DNA of 64,000 nt from Sulfitobacter dubius (GCF_900113435.1 NZ_FOPG01000003.1:1-64000), one strand, 5' to 3'. Positions 34,983-45,020 are shown, counted from the stretch's first letter. Notes: a model not told the origin generated them from the sequence alone. A program made the numbers and translations.

Positions 34983-36928
34983 GCCTGATCGTCCCCTTCC
35001 GCGCTGGCGGCGGTTTCTGGGGCGGTATTGCGCAGCTCTTCTTGCTGGGTGGCGATGCGGCCGCGGTCAGACTTGGGGTAGGCCTCCAGCGGCGGCTCGC
35101 CCCCGGCCATGGCCTGCAACATCACATCGCGCGCAATCGGCGCCGCTGCGGTCGAGCCGCCGCCGCCGTGTTCCACCAGCACGCAGGCCGCGTATTTGGG
35201 TTTGTCATAGGGCGCAAAGCACACAAAAAGCGCGTGGTCGCGGCGTTCCCACGGCAGGTCGGCGTTGCTGGTCACGCCTCGGGCGCGCTCGGCGGCGGTG
35301 ATGTTGCGCACCTGACTGGTGCCAGTCTTGCCCGCCATGCGCATGGTGTCGTCGATGATCCGGCTGCGATAGCCGGTGCCGCGGCGATCGTTGACCACGT
35401 CGTACATCGCCTTGCGCAATTGACGCAGGTTGTTTTCGTTCAGCCCCATCGGCTCGCCCGCGCCGCTGGGCTGCTCCACCCCGTCGATGGATTTAATCAG
35501 CCGCGGCGTCACCGCGCGCCCCGTGGCGATCCGCGCGCTCATCACTGCCAATTGCAGCGGGGACGAGAGGGTGAAACCCTGCCCGATAGAGGCGTTGACC
35601 GTGTCGCCCACGACCCAATCCTCACCTCGGGCCGAGCGTTTCCACTGTTTTGTGGGCGCAAGCCCGCCCGCAACCGAAGACAGCGCCAGATCATGTTTAA
35701 TTCCCAAGCCAAAGCGGTTCGCCATGGCGGTGATCTTTTCAATCCCGACCTTCACCGCGAGGTCATAGTAATAAACGTCGCATGAGTGTTTGAGCGAGTC
35801 TTGCAGATCGACCCAGCCGTGGCCTGCACGCTTCCAGCAGTGGAAACGCCGCCCCGCGACCTCAAGATGGCCGGGGCAATAGGCCGTGTCTTCAGGGGTG
35901 ACGATACCGTCTTCGATGGCGGCAAGCGCTACGATCATTTTGAAGGTCGAGCCCGGCGGATAAGTGCCCTGCACGGGTTTGTTCACCAAGGGCCGGTATT
36001 TGGAATTCAGCAGCGGGTTGTAGTCCGCCGATGAAATGCCGCCGATAAAGAGGTTCGGATCATAGCTGGGCGCCGAGGCCAGTGCTGCCAGATCGCCATT
36101 TTCACAGTCAATAATTACCACGGCAGCGCTTTCGTCACCCAAACGGGCCTGCACATAGCGTTGCAGGTTGGCATCCACGGTCAGTTGTAGGTCCGCCCCG
36201 GCCTGACCTTCGCGGCGCTCAAGTTCGCGCATCACCCGGCCAGTGGCGTTCACCTCGACATGTTTTGTCCCCGCAGAGCCGCGCAGCAGGCTTTCGGCGC
36301 GGGCCTCGACATTGATTTTGCCGATTTGGAAACGGGGAATGCGCAGCACCTGATCGGGGTCTTCCAGCGCATCAAGGTCCGCTTGGCTTACCCGGCCCAC
36401 GCGGCCCACCACATGCGCAAAATCAGCACCGCGCGGGTAGACGCGGGTCAAGCCCACTTCGGGCGTGACACCGGGCAGGGCAGGGGCGTTGACGCTGACC
36501 TTGCTCACGACCTCCCAACTGACGTCATCAACGATGGTGACCGGCAGGAACGGGGCAGAGCGGGCCATTTCGGCCATCGCACGCTCGCGGGTCTCGTTGT
36601 CGATCTCAATGACTTGGGCCAAACGCTCCATCACCGCCGCCACGTCGCCCGCATCTTCGCGCACCATGACGATGCGGTATGAGGGGACGTTATCGGCAAG
36701 CTGCACGCCGTTGCGGTCAAAGATCTCGCCCCGGGACGGCGGGATCAGGCGGATGTTGATTCGGTTCTCTTCTGCCAGCAGGCGGAACTGGTCGGCTTGA
36801 TCGACCTGCAAATAGCGCATTCGGGCGGCCAGTCCGCCCATGAACAGCAGTTGTGCGCCCCCCAACAGGGCAGCGCGGCGGGTCAAGCGCGTGTGGTTTG
36901 CATCATTGTCGGCGCGGTTGCGTCTCAT
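34979..36928 (-). CDS. mrdA: penicillin-binding protein 2 (elongation transpeptidase)
   Basis: Cross-links peptidoglycan in the lateral wall. The 649-residue protein has a short cytoplasmic tail, one membrane anchor (AALLGGAQLLFMGGLAARM), a pedestal domain (IPPSRGEIFDRNGVQLADNV) and a C-terminal transpeptidase. The catalytic motifs are SxxK in GTYPPGSTFKMIVALAAIE, SxN-type in LKHSCDVYYYDLA, and KTG in RMAGKTGTSQV. An acidic/Ala-rich cytosolic-style tail ends the protein. It lies 15 bases after mreD and overlaps rodA. Confidence 0.96.
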   Translation of the reverse strand: MRRNRADNDANHTRLTRRAALLGGAQLLFMGGLAARMRYLQVDQADQFRLLAEENRINIRLIPPSRGEIFDRNGVQLADNVPSYRIVMVREDAGDVAAVMERLAQVIEIDNETRERAMAEMARSAPFLPVTIVDDVSWEVVSKVSVNAPALPGVTPEVGLTRVYPRGADFAHVVGRVGRVSQADLDALEDPDQVLRIPRFQIGKINVEARAESLLRGSAGTKHVEVNATGRVMRELERREGQAGADLQLTVDANLQRYVQARLGDESAAVVIIDCENGDLAALASAPSYDPNLFIGGISSADYNPLLNSKYRPLVNKPVQGTYPPGSTFKMIVALAAIEDGIVTPEDTAYCPGHLEVAGRRFHCWKRAGHGWVDLQDSLKHSCDVYYYDLAVKVGIEKITAMANRFGLGIKHDLALSSVAGGLAPTKQWKRSARGEDWVVGDTVNASIGQGFTLSSPLQLAVMSARIATGRAVTPRLIKSIDGVEQPSGAGEPMGLNENNLRQLRKAMYDVVNDRRGTGYRSRIIDDTMRMAGKTGTSQVRNITAAERARGVTSNADLPWERRDHALFVCFAPYDKPKYAACVLVEHGGGGSTAAAPIARDVMLQAMAGGEPPLEAYPKSDRGRIATQQEELRNTAPETAASAEGDDQA

Positions 36929-36943
36929 CTTATCGGCCTCCGA

Positions 36944-37483
36944 TCACACCCGTTTCCCATGCGCATCAAGATCGCCCGGTGCGGTCTTGCGCACGCCCAT
37001 GATACCATGTGTCACCGCCACAAGCAGCGGATAAGCGAGCGTTGTCAGTGCCAATTCCGTGAGGCTGAGAGTCATAGCAGGCGTGGGGATAAGGGCGAGA
37101 CTCAGAAGGATGCGATTGGCAAAGATGATCATGGTTAGAATCACGGCCACGGTCAGCCATTCGGCGGCAAAGCTTGCATCGCGCAGGTGTCGCCCCCGCG
37201 ATTTAAGGTTTTCAACCCCGATTAGCGCCAAGACGGCCCAAAGGCCCGGCGGGCGTTGGAGCAGTAGGTCCGCCAGCAGAAAGACCAGCGCCAGAAACAG
37301 GGCAGGCACATATTCAGGTCGCCGCAGCCCCCATGCGCAGGCAAAGCCAAGCAGCAGGTCCGGCCCGGCCCAACCGCGCGGTGTCGTCTCTAGCGGCAGC
37401 AGGTGAAAGAACAAGATCACCAACCCCAAGGCGACAAAGCCCATGCGCATAAGCCACAGGCGGCTGCGCGACAGATCGGTCAT
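36944..37483 (-). CDS. mreD: rod shape-determining membrane protein MreD
   Basis: The 179-residue multi-pass protein has five to six hydrophobic segments (MGFVALGLVILFFHLLPL, YVPALFLALVFLLADLLLQ, WLTVAVILTMIIFANRI) and the conserved RPPGLWAVLALIGVENLKSR block. It links MreC and the elongation enzymes in the inner membrane. MreD is weakly conserved, so position in the operon is the strongest evidence. It overlaps mreC by four bases. Confidence 0.9.
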   Translation of the reverse strand: MTDLSRSRLWLMRMGFVALGLVILFFHLLPLETTPRGWAGPDLLLGFACAWGLRRPEYVPALFLALVFLLADLLLQRPPGLWAVLALIGVENLKSRGRHLRDASFAAEWLTVAVILTMIIFANRILLSLALIPTPAMTLSLTELALTTLAYPLLVAVTHGIMGVRKTAPGDLDAHGKRV

Positions 37484-38382
37484 TGATCTAGCCCCACGGG
37501 GGCGGCCGGTTCGGCCAAGGGACCATCAGAGGTGATTACATGCGCGGTATCAGGCACGGCTTCGTTGCCGTGGTGGCGCAGAACCCGCAGGAACTCCAGC
37601 CGCTCATAGTCCGCAGCCAGCCGTACCCGCAGCCGCCCACCGGGGTCTGCGGCAACTTGGCCAATCAGGATGCCAGCCGGAAAAACCCCGCCATCGCCCG
37701 AGCTGATCACCCGGTCACCGGGGCGCACCAGCTCGCGGTTCTCGATGAAATCGAGCGGCGGCGCGGCGCTGTTGTCGCCTGCCACGATGGCCCGTTGTCC
37801 CGAAGGCTGGATCGTCGCCGGAATGCGACTGGAGGCGTCGGTCAGGAGGATCACGCGGGCGGTGTTCTTGCCCACGCCCGCGATGCGGCCCACAAGGCCG
37901 ATGCCGTCCATCGTCGCCCATCCCTCGACCAGCCCGTCACGCGCGCCGACGTTCAGCAGCACCGATTGGCGGTAGGGCGATCCGCTGTCGGCCAGCACGG
38001 TGCCGGTGATGAATGTAAGGCGCGGGTCGAGCCGGACGTTGTTCAGATCCAGCAGGCGGGCGTTCTCTTGCTCTAGCTGAAGGGCCGCTTCTTTCCAGGC
38101 CTGCATTTGCCGCAGTTCCGAACGCAGCTCGCGGTTTTGTTCGCTCAGACGTTGGTAGCTCTGGAAATCGCGCAGAAGGTTAATCGTGCCTGTCACCGGG
38201 GCCATGGCCCAGTCGAGGTTCGGCACGAAACGGTCGGTCACCTGCGCGCGGAAGCGTTCAACGCGGGGGCTGTCGATCCGCCAGAGCAGGAAAATCCCGA
38301 TCAGCGCCAGCACCAGCACAGACAGCAGCAACCGGCGCAAGGGGCCGGTGAAATCGCTGGAACTGGAACGGTCTTTGGGCAT
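37480..38382 (-). CDS. mreC: rod shape-determining protein MreC
   Basis: A periplasmic scaffold for the elongation machinery. It has a short cytoplasmic N-terminus, one membrane helix (LLLSVLVLALIGIFLLW), a coiled coil (QNRELRSELRQMQAWKEAAL, LEQENARLLDLNN), then the two six-stranded beta domains (GTVLADSGSPYRQSVLLNVG, GLVGRIAGVGKNTARVILL, ISSGDGGVFPAGILIGQV). I use the ATG at 38382 (MPKDRSSSSD), with GGGAG about 11 bases upstream. A GTG at 38400 would add six residues. The protein has 300 residues. Confidence 0.93.
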   Translation of the reverse strand: MPKDRSSSSDFTGPLRRLLLSVLVLALIGIFLLWRIDSPRVERFRAQVTDRFVPNLDWAMAPVTGTINLLRDFQSYQRLSEQNRELRSELRQMQAWKEAALQLEQENARLLDLNNVRLDPRLTFITGTVLADSGSPYRQSVLLNVGARDGLVEGWATMDGIGLVGRIAGVGKNTARVILLTDASSRIPATIQPSGQRAIVAGDNSAAPPLDFIENRELVRPGDRVISSGDGGVFPAGILIGQVAADPGGRLRVRLAADYERLEFLRVLRHHGNEAVPDTAHVITSDGPLAEPAAPVGLDQ

Positions 38383-38453
38383 CTGTGCCGAAACTCCCAC
38401 CCGGTCAGGCGGGGCGGTGTCGCCGCGTGCCGGGTCTGGCTAACTTGCCAGTG

Positions 38454-39560
<1,107 letters not shown>

Positions 39561-39690
39561 CTATTGGCTCTTATAGGGCGCACGGGGGCAGGGTGAAAGG
39601 GGCAAGACCGCAAAGGTGGCGCGATATTGCCGCCGCGCTATCATAGAGCGGTATATTTAGGGCGCAGCACAGGCGGAGGGCAGCGATACC

Positions 39691-40272
39691 ATGCAAAAGA
39701 TACAGACACTTGGGGTGCATCACATCACCCTCACCGGGGCCGACCGGCAAAGCTCGATCGACTTCTGGGAGGGGGTCTTGGGGATGCCTTTCATCTTTGA
39801 TCAGCCCAATTTGGATGACCCGGATGAGGGGCATCTCTATTTCGATCCGGGCGATGGGCGGTTGATCACGATTTTCACCAATGAGACCCGCAAGCGGGTG
39901 CACAACCGCACGCCGATGGATCCGGGCTGCGTGCATCATCTGGCCTTCGAGGTGGACCGCGCGATGTTTGACCAAATCCCCGAGCGGTTAGAGGCGCGGG
40001 GCATCGGGCATTCCGGCGTGAAGGACCGGGGTTTCATGCATTCGATCTATTTCAAGGATCCGCTGGGGCTGTTGATTGAACTGGCCTGCTACACCTTTAT
40101 CCCGCCGCGTGGGTCGAGCCATGCCGAGGTGATGTTGGAGGCGCATAAGTTGCGGGTTGCGGCGGGGGACGATCATATTCAGCGGCAGCATCTGGCGGAT
40201 GCGGTGGTGATGATTGTCGAGCGGGGGCAAGCGTCGCTGAGTGCGGATCGCGGGGCGAAGAACCCGTATTGA
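39691..40272 (+). CDS. VOC-family ring-cleaving dioxygenase-like protein
   Basis: A 193-residue VOC protein. It begins GVHHITLTGADRQSSIDFW (first metal His), has a second His in GCVHHLAFEVDRAMFDQIPE, and an acidic ligand in SIYFKDPLGLLIELACY, the arrangement of extradiol dioxygenases and glyoxalases. About 50 residues after the core (SSHAEVMLEAHKLRVAAGDD...) form a helical C-terminal extension that recurs in this subfamily. The substrate is unknown. It is divergent from mreB, with 190 bases between the starts. Confidence 0.83.
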   Translation: MQKIQTLGVHHITLTGADRQSSIDFWEGVLGMPFIFDQPNLDDPDEGHLYFDPGDGRLITIFTNETRKRVHNRTPMDPGCVHHLAFEVDRAMFDQIPERLEARGIGHSGVKDRGFMHSIYFKDPLGLLIELACYTFIPPRGSSHAEVMLEAHKLRVAAGDDHIQRQHLADAVVMIVERGQASLSADRGAKNPY

Positions 40273-40286
40273 CGGGGGCTCGTGCC

Positions 40287-40381
40287 GCTGGCCCGGGATA
40301 AGCCGCAGGCGCCGGGCCAGCGCCTGCCCGCTCCGTCACGCCGGAGGCGTGCCAGAATGTATTAGGCGCACCTCTGGTGCG
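40287..40381. repeat. cluster of REP-like palindromes
   Basis: Three perfect hairpins stand in a row in the 266-base gap between the VOC gene and leuA. GCTGGCCCGG/CCGGGCCAGC is at 40287-40296 and 40312-40321; CACGCC-GGA-GGCGTG at 40337-40351; CGCACC-TCT-GGTGCG at 40367-40381. The last two share the pattern of a 6-bp stem with a 3-base loop. The rest of the gap holds no convincing reading frame. They may be extragenic palindromes or a structured RNA. Confidence 0.6.
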
Positions 40382-40509
40382 ACCGGGTAGGCGATTTAGC
40401 GAGGCTGGACGCGACCTCGCGAGCACACATCATGGTTGAGCCGTAAAGTGGCGCCAACGTAGCCTTGGATCGCCGACCCGCGGGCAGGCGATGGCCCTCC
40501 CCGCAAATA

Positions 40510-40534
40510 AAAAGGGCGGGGTTTGCCCCGCCCT
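40510..40534 (-). terminator. leuA terminator
   Basis: On the reverse strand AGGGCGGGG (40534-40526) pairs with CCCCGCCCT (40521-40513), loop CAAA, followed by TTTTATTTG. It begins five bases after the leuA stop and is a textbook intrinsic terminator. Confidence 0.88.
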
Positions 40535-40538
40535 CCAA

Positions 40539-42107
40539 TCAACTCACATCTTTATAATTAATCTCGCGCTTGTCCGTGCCGCCCTTCTCACGCCGCACCA
40601 ACAGACGGTTCAACGCGTGGATATAGGCCCGCACACTCGCCACCACGGTATCGGTATCCGCCGACTGGCCGGTCACGATCCGGCCCTCTTCCTCCATCCG
40701 CACGGAAACCGTCGCCTGCGCATCGGTGCCCTCGGTCACCGCATGCACCTGATAAAGCTGCAAACGCGCGGAATGCGGCACCAGCGCCTTGATGCAGTTG
40801 AACGCCGCATCGACGGGGCCATCGCCGGTTTGGTTGGTGGTCTGCTCCGCACCGTCGATCTTCAGCACCATATCGGCGGTCTGTGGGCCATCGGTGCCGC
40901 AAACGACCTTCATCGACTTAAGGCGAATGCGGTCCTCTTCAGGATCGGTCGCGGTGCGCATCAGCGCGATCAGGTCATCCTCGTAGATTTCTTTTTTACG
41001 GTCGGCCAATTCCTTGAACCGCACGAAGACATCCTTGAGCTGGTTGTCGCCCAGTTCAAACCCGAGGTCTTCGAGCTTGGAGCGCAGCGCGGCGCGGCCC
41101 GAATGCTTGCCCATGACGATGTTGGTCTCGGTCAGACCCACGTCCTCGGGGCGCATGATCTCGAAGGTCTCGGCGTTCTTCAGCATACCGTCTTGGTGGA
41201 TGCCGCTTTCGTGGGCGAAGGCGTTCTTGCCGACGATGGCCTTGTTGAACTGCACGGCAAAGCCCGAGACGGCGGCGACCCGGTGCGAGATGTTCATGAT
41301 CTTGCGGCTGTCGATGCGCGTCTCATAGGGCATGATATCGTTGCGTACTTTGAGCGCCATGACGACCTCTTCCAGCGCGGTGTTGCCCGCGCGTTCGCCC
41401 AGGCCGTTGATGGTGCATTCGATCTGCCGCGCCCCGGCCTCCACGGCGGCAAGGCTGTTGGCCGTCGCCATGCCCAGATCGTTGTGGCAATGGGTGGCAA
41501 AGATGATCTCATCCGCGCCGGGCACGTTTTCGAGCAGTTTGGCGATCAGATCGGCGCTTTCGCGCGGGGCGGTATAGCCCACGGTGTCGGGGATGTTGAT
41601 CGTGGTGGCCCCGGCTTTGATGGCGATCTCGACCACGCGGTAGAGGTAATCAAGTTCGGTCCGCGTGGCATCCATCGGCGACCATTGCACGTTGTCGCAG
41701 AGGTTGCGCGCGTGGGTCACTGTTTCATGGATGCGGTCGGCCATCTCATCCTGTGTCAGGTTCGGAATCGCGCGGTGCAGGGGCGAGGTGCCGATGAAGG
41801 TGTGGATGCGCGGCTGGCGGGCGTGTTTCACGGCCTCCCAACAGCGGTCGATATCGCCCAGTTGCGCGCGGGCAAGGCCACAGATCACGGCGTTTTGGCT
41901 TTGGCGGGCGATCTCACTCACCGCGTTAAAGTCGCCTTCGGAGGCGATGGGAAAACCCGCTTCGATGATGTCGACGCCCATCTCATCCAACAGCTGCGCG
42001 ATCTCCAGCTTTTCGGCATGGGTCATCGTCGCCCCGGGGGATTGTTCGCCATCCCGCAAGGTGGTGTCAAAAATCAGCACACGGTCCTGTTTCGTCATAT
42101 CTGTCAT
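40539..42107 (-). CDS. leuA: 2-isopropylmalate synthase
   Basis: First committed step of leucine synthesis: acetyl-CoA plus 2-ketoisovalerate. The 522-residue protein has the N-terminal TIM barrel with [20 protein letters not shown], the metal-binding [39 protein letters not shown], the [15 protein letters not shown] linker, and a C-terminal leucine-sensing regulatory domain ([20 protein letters not shown]). The start is the ATG at 42107 or that at 42098; AGG lies just upstream of both. Expression is probably controlled by a leucine-rich leader peptide and hairpin at 42151-42266. Confidence 0.96.
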   Translation of the reverse strand: MTDMTKQDRVLIFDTTLRDGEQSPGATMTHAEKLEIAQLLDEMGVDIIEAGFPIASEGDFNAVSEIARQSQNAVICGLARAQLGDIDRCWEAVKHARQPRIHTFIGTSPLHRAIPNLTQDEMADRIHETVTHARNLCDNVQWSPMDATRTELDYLYRVVEIAIKAGATTINIPDTVGYTAPRESADLIAKLLENVPGADEIIFATHCHNDLGMATANSLAAVEAGARQIECTINGLGERAGNTALEEVVMALKVRNDIMPYETRIDSRKIMNISHRVAAVSGFAVQFNKAIVGKNAFAHESGIHQDGMLKNAETFEIMRPEDVGLTETNIVMGKHSGRAALRSKLEDLGFELGDNQLKDVFVRFKELADRKKEIYEDDLIALMRTATDPEEDRIRLKSMKVVCGTDGPQTADMVLKIDGAEQTTNQTGDGPVDAAFNCIKALVPHSARLQLYQVHAVTEGTDAQATVSVRMEEEGRIVTGQSADTDTVVASVRAYIHALNRLLVRREKGGTDKREINYKDVS

Positions 42108-42150
42108 CCTGGGTTCTTTCTTTGCTGGTATCCTTGGCGCGCAACACATC

Positions 42151-42186
42151 CCTCTGAGCGGGCGCGCCGAAGGGCACGCTCAGAGG
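42151..42186 (-). promoter_or_regulatory. attenuator-type hairpin in the leuA leader
   Basis: CCTCTGAGCG (reverse strand, 42186-42177) pairs perfectly with CGCTCAGAGG (42160-42151), enclosing a 16-base loop that can itself fold. The leader peptide stop codon (42182-42180) sits in the 5' arm, so a ribosome at or near the stop would melt this stem. An alternative upstream stem, CCGCGC/GCGCGG (42221-42236), could act as the switch. There is no T run after the stem, so it may be Rho-linked or act on translation. Confidence 0.65.
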
Positions 42187-42266
42187 CGAATTAGTAGCAG
42201 CAAGGTGGCGCGCAGCAGGCCCGCGCGGTCGCGCGGCAGGGTCGGGATATGGACGGCCTGTGTCAT
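42180..42266 (-). CDS. leuL: leucine-rich leader peptide of leuA
   Basis: This 28-residue frame reads MTQAVHIPTLPRDRAG followed by LLRATLLLLIRL and a stop. Eight of 28 residues are Leu, including four in a row encoded TTG CTG CTA CTA. Clustered codons for the end product directly upstream of the biosynthetic gene are the hallmark of transcription attenuation: scarcity of charged tRNA-Leu stalls the ribosome and changes the fold of the following RNA. The stop is 72 bases before leuA. No ribosome-binding site precedes the ATG. A -10 box sits so close upstream that the mRNA may begin at or next to the AUG. Confidence 0.75.
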   Translation of the reverse strand: MTQAVHIPTLPRDRAGLLRATLLLLIRL

Positions 42267-42273
42267 AGGGATA

Positions 42274-42279
42274 GTTATA
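42274..42279 (-). promoter_or_regulatory. leuA leader -10 box
   Basis: The reverse strand reads TATAAC at 42279-42274, with only seven bases between it and the leader-peptide ATG at 42266. Transcription would start at about the ATG itself. The -35 region is weak (TTTCCA at a 16-base spacing). Confidence 0.45.
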
Positions 42280-42406
42280 CGCACCCGTTTTCAAATGGAA
42301 AGGGGGTGTTTCGGGTTTTGTTTGCCCCCGCGACAGCACCACCTATCTGCCTATGAGTAAGGGAGATGCGGATGCAGCGACAAGCGATACCACAGGAGGC
42401 GGCAGC

Positions 42407-43075
42407 GTGAACGCGCGGGTGCTTGTGATTGGGGCCAGCGGCGGGATTGGCACGGCGCTGACCGAGGCTCTGCGGGCGCGGGGCGATAGGGTCACGCCCC
42501 TGTCCCGCGCAGATGATGGGCTGGACCTGACGGATGAGGCTTCGGTCAATTCCGCGCTGGAAAGGTTTAACGTCGCCTTCGACGCGGTGATCGTCGCCAC
42601 AGGCGCGTTGGAGATCGATGGGGCAGCCCCGGAAAAATCGCTCCGCGCGATCACGCAAAAGGCGATGCTGGATCAATTCGCGCTCAACGCCGTCGGCCCT
42701 GCGCTGATCTTGCGTCACGCGGCGCGGCTCCTGCCGCGCGACAGGCGGGCGGTTTTCGCCGTGCTTTCGGCACGGGTGGGCTCTATCGGGGATAACCGTT
42801 TGGGCGGCTGGATCAGCTACCGCAGCGCCAAGGCAGCGGTGAACCAGATCGTGCATACCGCCGCGATTGAGCTCGGCCGCAGCCATCCGCAAAGCATCTG
42901 CGTGGCGCTGCATCCCGGCACCGTGGAAACCCCCTTTACCGAAAAGTATCTTGGCCGCCATCCTGCAGTCCCGCCGAGCGAGGCCGCAGGCAACCTTCTA
43001 CGGGTAATCGATAGGCTGACTCCGGACGACAGCGGCGGGTTCTTCGACTGGGCCGGAAAGGGGGTGCCGTGGTGA
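42407..43075 (+). CDS. short-chain dehydrogenase/reductase
   Basis: A 222-residue SDR with the nucleotide loop VLVIGASGGIGTALTEALRA, the catalytic Ser/Tyr/Lys region FAVLSARVGSIGDN and WISYRSAKAAVNQIVHTAAI (Tyr and Lys separated by three residues), and ALHPGTVETPFTEKYLG. It resembles the CsgA-like branch. I take the GTG at 42407, seven bases after AGGAGG, over an ATG 18 codons earlier that adds a Gly/Asp-rich tail. It overlaps the photolyase gene by four bases, so the two are co-translated. Confidence 0.88.
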   Translation: MNARVLVIGASGGIGTALTEALRARGDRVTPLSRADDGLDLTDEASVNSALERFNVAFDAVIVATGALEIDGAAPEKSLRAITQKAMLDQFALNAVGPALILRHAARLLPRDRRAVFAVLSARVGSIGDNRLGGWISYRSAKAAVNQIVHTAAIELGRSHPQSICVALHPGTVETPFTEKYLGRHPAVPPSEAAGNLLRVIDRLTPDDSGGFFDWAGKGVPW

Positions 43076-44598
43076 CTCGTCTGGTTCTGGTCTTGGGGGA
43101 TCAACTCTCACTCAACCTAACCTCGTTGCGCGAAGCCGATAAGGCGCGCGATGTGGTGGTCATGGCCGAGGTGGCGCAGGAGGCGGAATATGTCCGCCAC
43201 CACCCCAAGAAAATCGCGCTGGTCTTTGCCGCCATGCGCAAGTTCGCGCGTGCGTTAGAAGATGATGGCTGGACCCTACGCTACACGCCTTTGGACGATC
43301 CTGAGAACGCCGGCTCTATCGTCGGCGAGTTGTTGCGGCGGGCGGAGGAGACCGGCGCGAGCGAGGCGATCGCGACCGAGCCGGGGGAGTGGCGGCTGAT
43401 CAACACGCTGACCGATGCGCCGATCCCCACACGCCTCTTGTCGGATGACCGTTTCATCGCCAGCCGCAAACGGTTCGAAGATTGGGCCGAGGGGCGCAAG
43501 GCGCTGCGCATGGAGTACTTCTACCGCGAGATGCGCCGCGAGACCGGCCTGTTGATGGAGGGCGACGATCCCGCAGGGGGCAAATGGAATTTCGACCACG
43601 ACAATCGCAAGCCCCCTAAGGAGGGGCTGGAGTTCCCCGAGCCGATCAGCTTTGCGCCTGATGCTGAGACCCAAGCGGTGCTTGACCTTGTGGAGACGCG
43701 CTATGGGGACAACTTCGGTGATCTGCATCCCTTTGACTTTGCCACCACGCGCGCGGAGGCCCTGCAGGTCTTGGCGCATTTCATCACCCACGCCCTGCCG
43801 CGATTTGGCGATTATCAGGACGCGATGTTGCAGGATCAGCCCTATCTCTTTCACGCGCTGATCTCCCCGTACCTTAACCTCGGCCTGTTAGACCCGTTGG
43901 AGGTCTGCCGGGCTGCCGAACAGGCGTGGCAGGAGGGCGCTGCGCCGATCAACGCCGCCGAAGGGTTCATCCGCCAGATCCTCGGATGGCGCGAATATGT
44001 GCGGGGCATCTATTTCCTTGAAGGACCGGAGTATGTGGAGCGCAACGTGCTGCGCCATGACCGCGACTTGCCTGCCTTTTACTGGGGCGCCGATACCCTG
44101 ATGAATTGCCTGCGTCAGGCCATCGGGCAGACCCAGAAATACGCTTATGCCCACCATATTCAGCGATTGATGGTGACGGGCAATTTCGCCCTGCTGGCGG
44201 GGATCGATCCGCATCAGGTGCATGAATGGTATCTGGAGGTCTACGCGGATGCCTATGAGTGGGTCGAAGCGCCCAACACCGTCGGCATGAGCCAATTCGC
44301 AGATGGCGGAGTCATCGCCTCGAAACCCTATGTCTCGTCGGGTGCCTACATCAACCGCATGTCGGACTACTGCAAAGGGTGCAGTTACAGCGTCAGCGCA
44401 AAGGCGGGCAAAAAAGCCTGCCCGTTCAACCTGCTTTACTGGCACTTCCTAGACCGGCACCGAGAGCGGTTTCAAAGCAATGCGCGCATGAGAAATATGT
44501 ACGCGACATGGGACCGCATGGATGCGGACCGTCGTGAGGCGATCTTGCGCGATGCGGGCAACTGGTTGCAGCGGTTAGAGGCCGGAGAGACGGTCTAG
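43072..44598 (+). CDS. iron-sulfur bacterial cryptochrome/photolyase (CryB/PhrB type)
   Basis: A 508-residue member of the FeS-BCP group, which repairs (6-4) photoproducts or signals blue light. The N-terminal Rossmann antenna domain (LVLVLGDQLSLNL) carries HHPKKIALVFAAMRKFARAL. The FAD-binding domain includes ILGWREYVRGIYFLEG, QKYAYAHHIQRLMVTGNFAL and PNTVGMSQFADGG. Four Cys placed for the [4Fe-4S] cluster are in LMNCLRQA, YCKGCSY (two) and KKACPF. The start is GTG 43072, overlapping the SDR stop, or GTG 43069. This is light-damage protection expected in a surface-water bacterium. Confidence 0.93.
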   Translation: MTRLVLVLGDQLSLNLTSLREADKARDVVVMAEVAQEAEYVRHHPKKIALVFAAMRKFARALEDDGWTLRYTPLDDPENAGSIVGELLRRAEETGASEAIATEPGEWRLINTLTDAPIPTRLLSDDRFIASRKRFEDWAEGRKALRMEYFYREMRRETGLLMEGDDPAGGKWNFDHDNRKPPKEGLEFPEPISFAPDAETQAVLDLVETRYGDNFGDLHPFDFATTRAEALQVLAHFITHALPRFGDYQDAMLQDQPYLFHALISPYLNLGLLDPLEVCRAAEQAWQEGAAPINAAEGFIRQILGWREYVRGIYFLEGPEYVERNVLRHDRDLPAFYWGADTLMNCLRQAIGQTQKYAYAHHIQRLMVTGNFALLAGIDPHQVHEWYLEVYADAYEWVEAPNTVGMSQFADGGVIASKPYVSSGAYINRMSDYCKGCSYSVSAKAGKKACPFNLLYWHFLDRHRERFQSNARMRNMYATWDRMDADRREAILRDAGNWLQRLEAGETV

Positions 44599-44604
44599 GC
44601 CCGG

Positions 44605-44970
44605 TTAGCCCTCGGCTACAGGCCGTGGCGGGTGGGTATCCTGACTGTCCTGTGGTGCCTCTGCGCGGTCGAACATGCCATAGTCACGGATCACATGGGC
44701 AATGCGCAGGTGATAGTCGGTAAAGATTCCCTCGCGCCCTGCCGCCTGCGCGCCGCGATGCGCGGTCAGCTTGCGCCAGTTCTCAACCGCTTCTTCATCG
44801 CGGAAAAAAGAGAGCGACAGTAGCTTTTCGGGGTTGGTCAGGCTTTGGAAGCGCTCGACCGAAATGAAGCCGTCGACCTCATCCAGCAGGGGCCGCATCT
44901 TGGCCGCGATGTCGAGGTATTCCCCACGGCGGTCGGGGTGGGGGAAGACTTCGAAAATGACGGCGATCAT
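44605..44970 (-). CDS. antibiotic biosynthesis monooxygenase (ABM) domain protein
   Basis: A 121-residue ferredoxin-like-fold ABM protein: MIAVIFEVFPHPDRRGEYLD, then VDGFISVERFQSL and KLLSLSFFRDEEAVENWRKL, ending with the His/Arg-containing TDYHLRIAHVIRDYGMF. Members act as cofactor-free monooxygenases or haem-degrading enzymes; the substrate is unknown. The C-terminal ~20 residues are Pro/Asp-rich and dispensable-looking. It is convergent with the photolyase gene, seven bases apart. Confidence 0.85.
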   Translation of the reverse strand: MIAVIFEVFPHPDRRGEYLDIAAKMRPLLDEVDGFISVERFQSLTNPEKLLSLSFFRDEEAVENWRKLTAHRGAQAAGREGIFTDYHLRIAHVIRDYGMFDRAEAPQDSQDTHPPRPVAEG

Positions 44971-45020
44971 GATGGCTCCCGGCGGTTGCTGCCCCCATGC
45001 TTGCCCCAGACGCAGGGCAA

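Noticed and set aside
40491..42194. Forward open frame of 567 codons opposite leuA
   Set aside because: Antisense shadow of a well-identified gene; it also runs through the leuA terminator and hairpin region.
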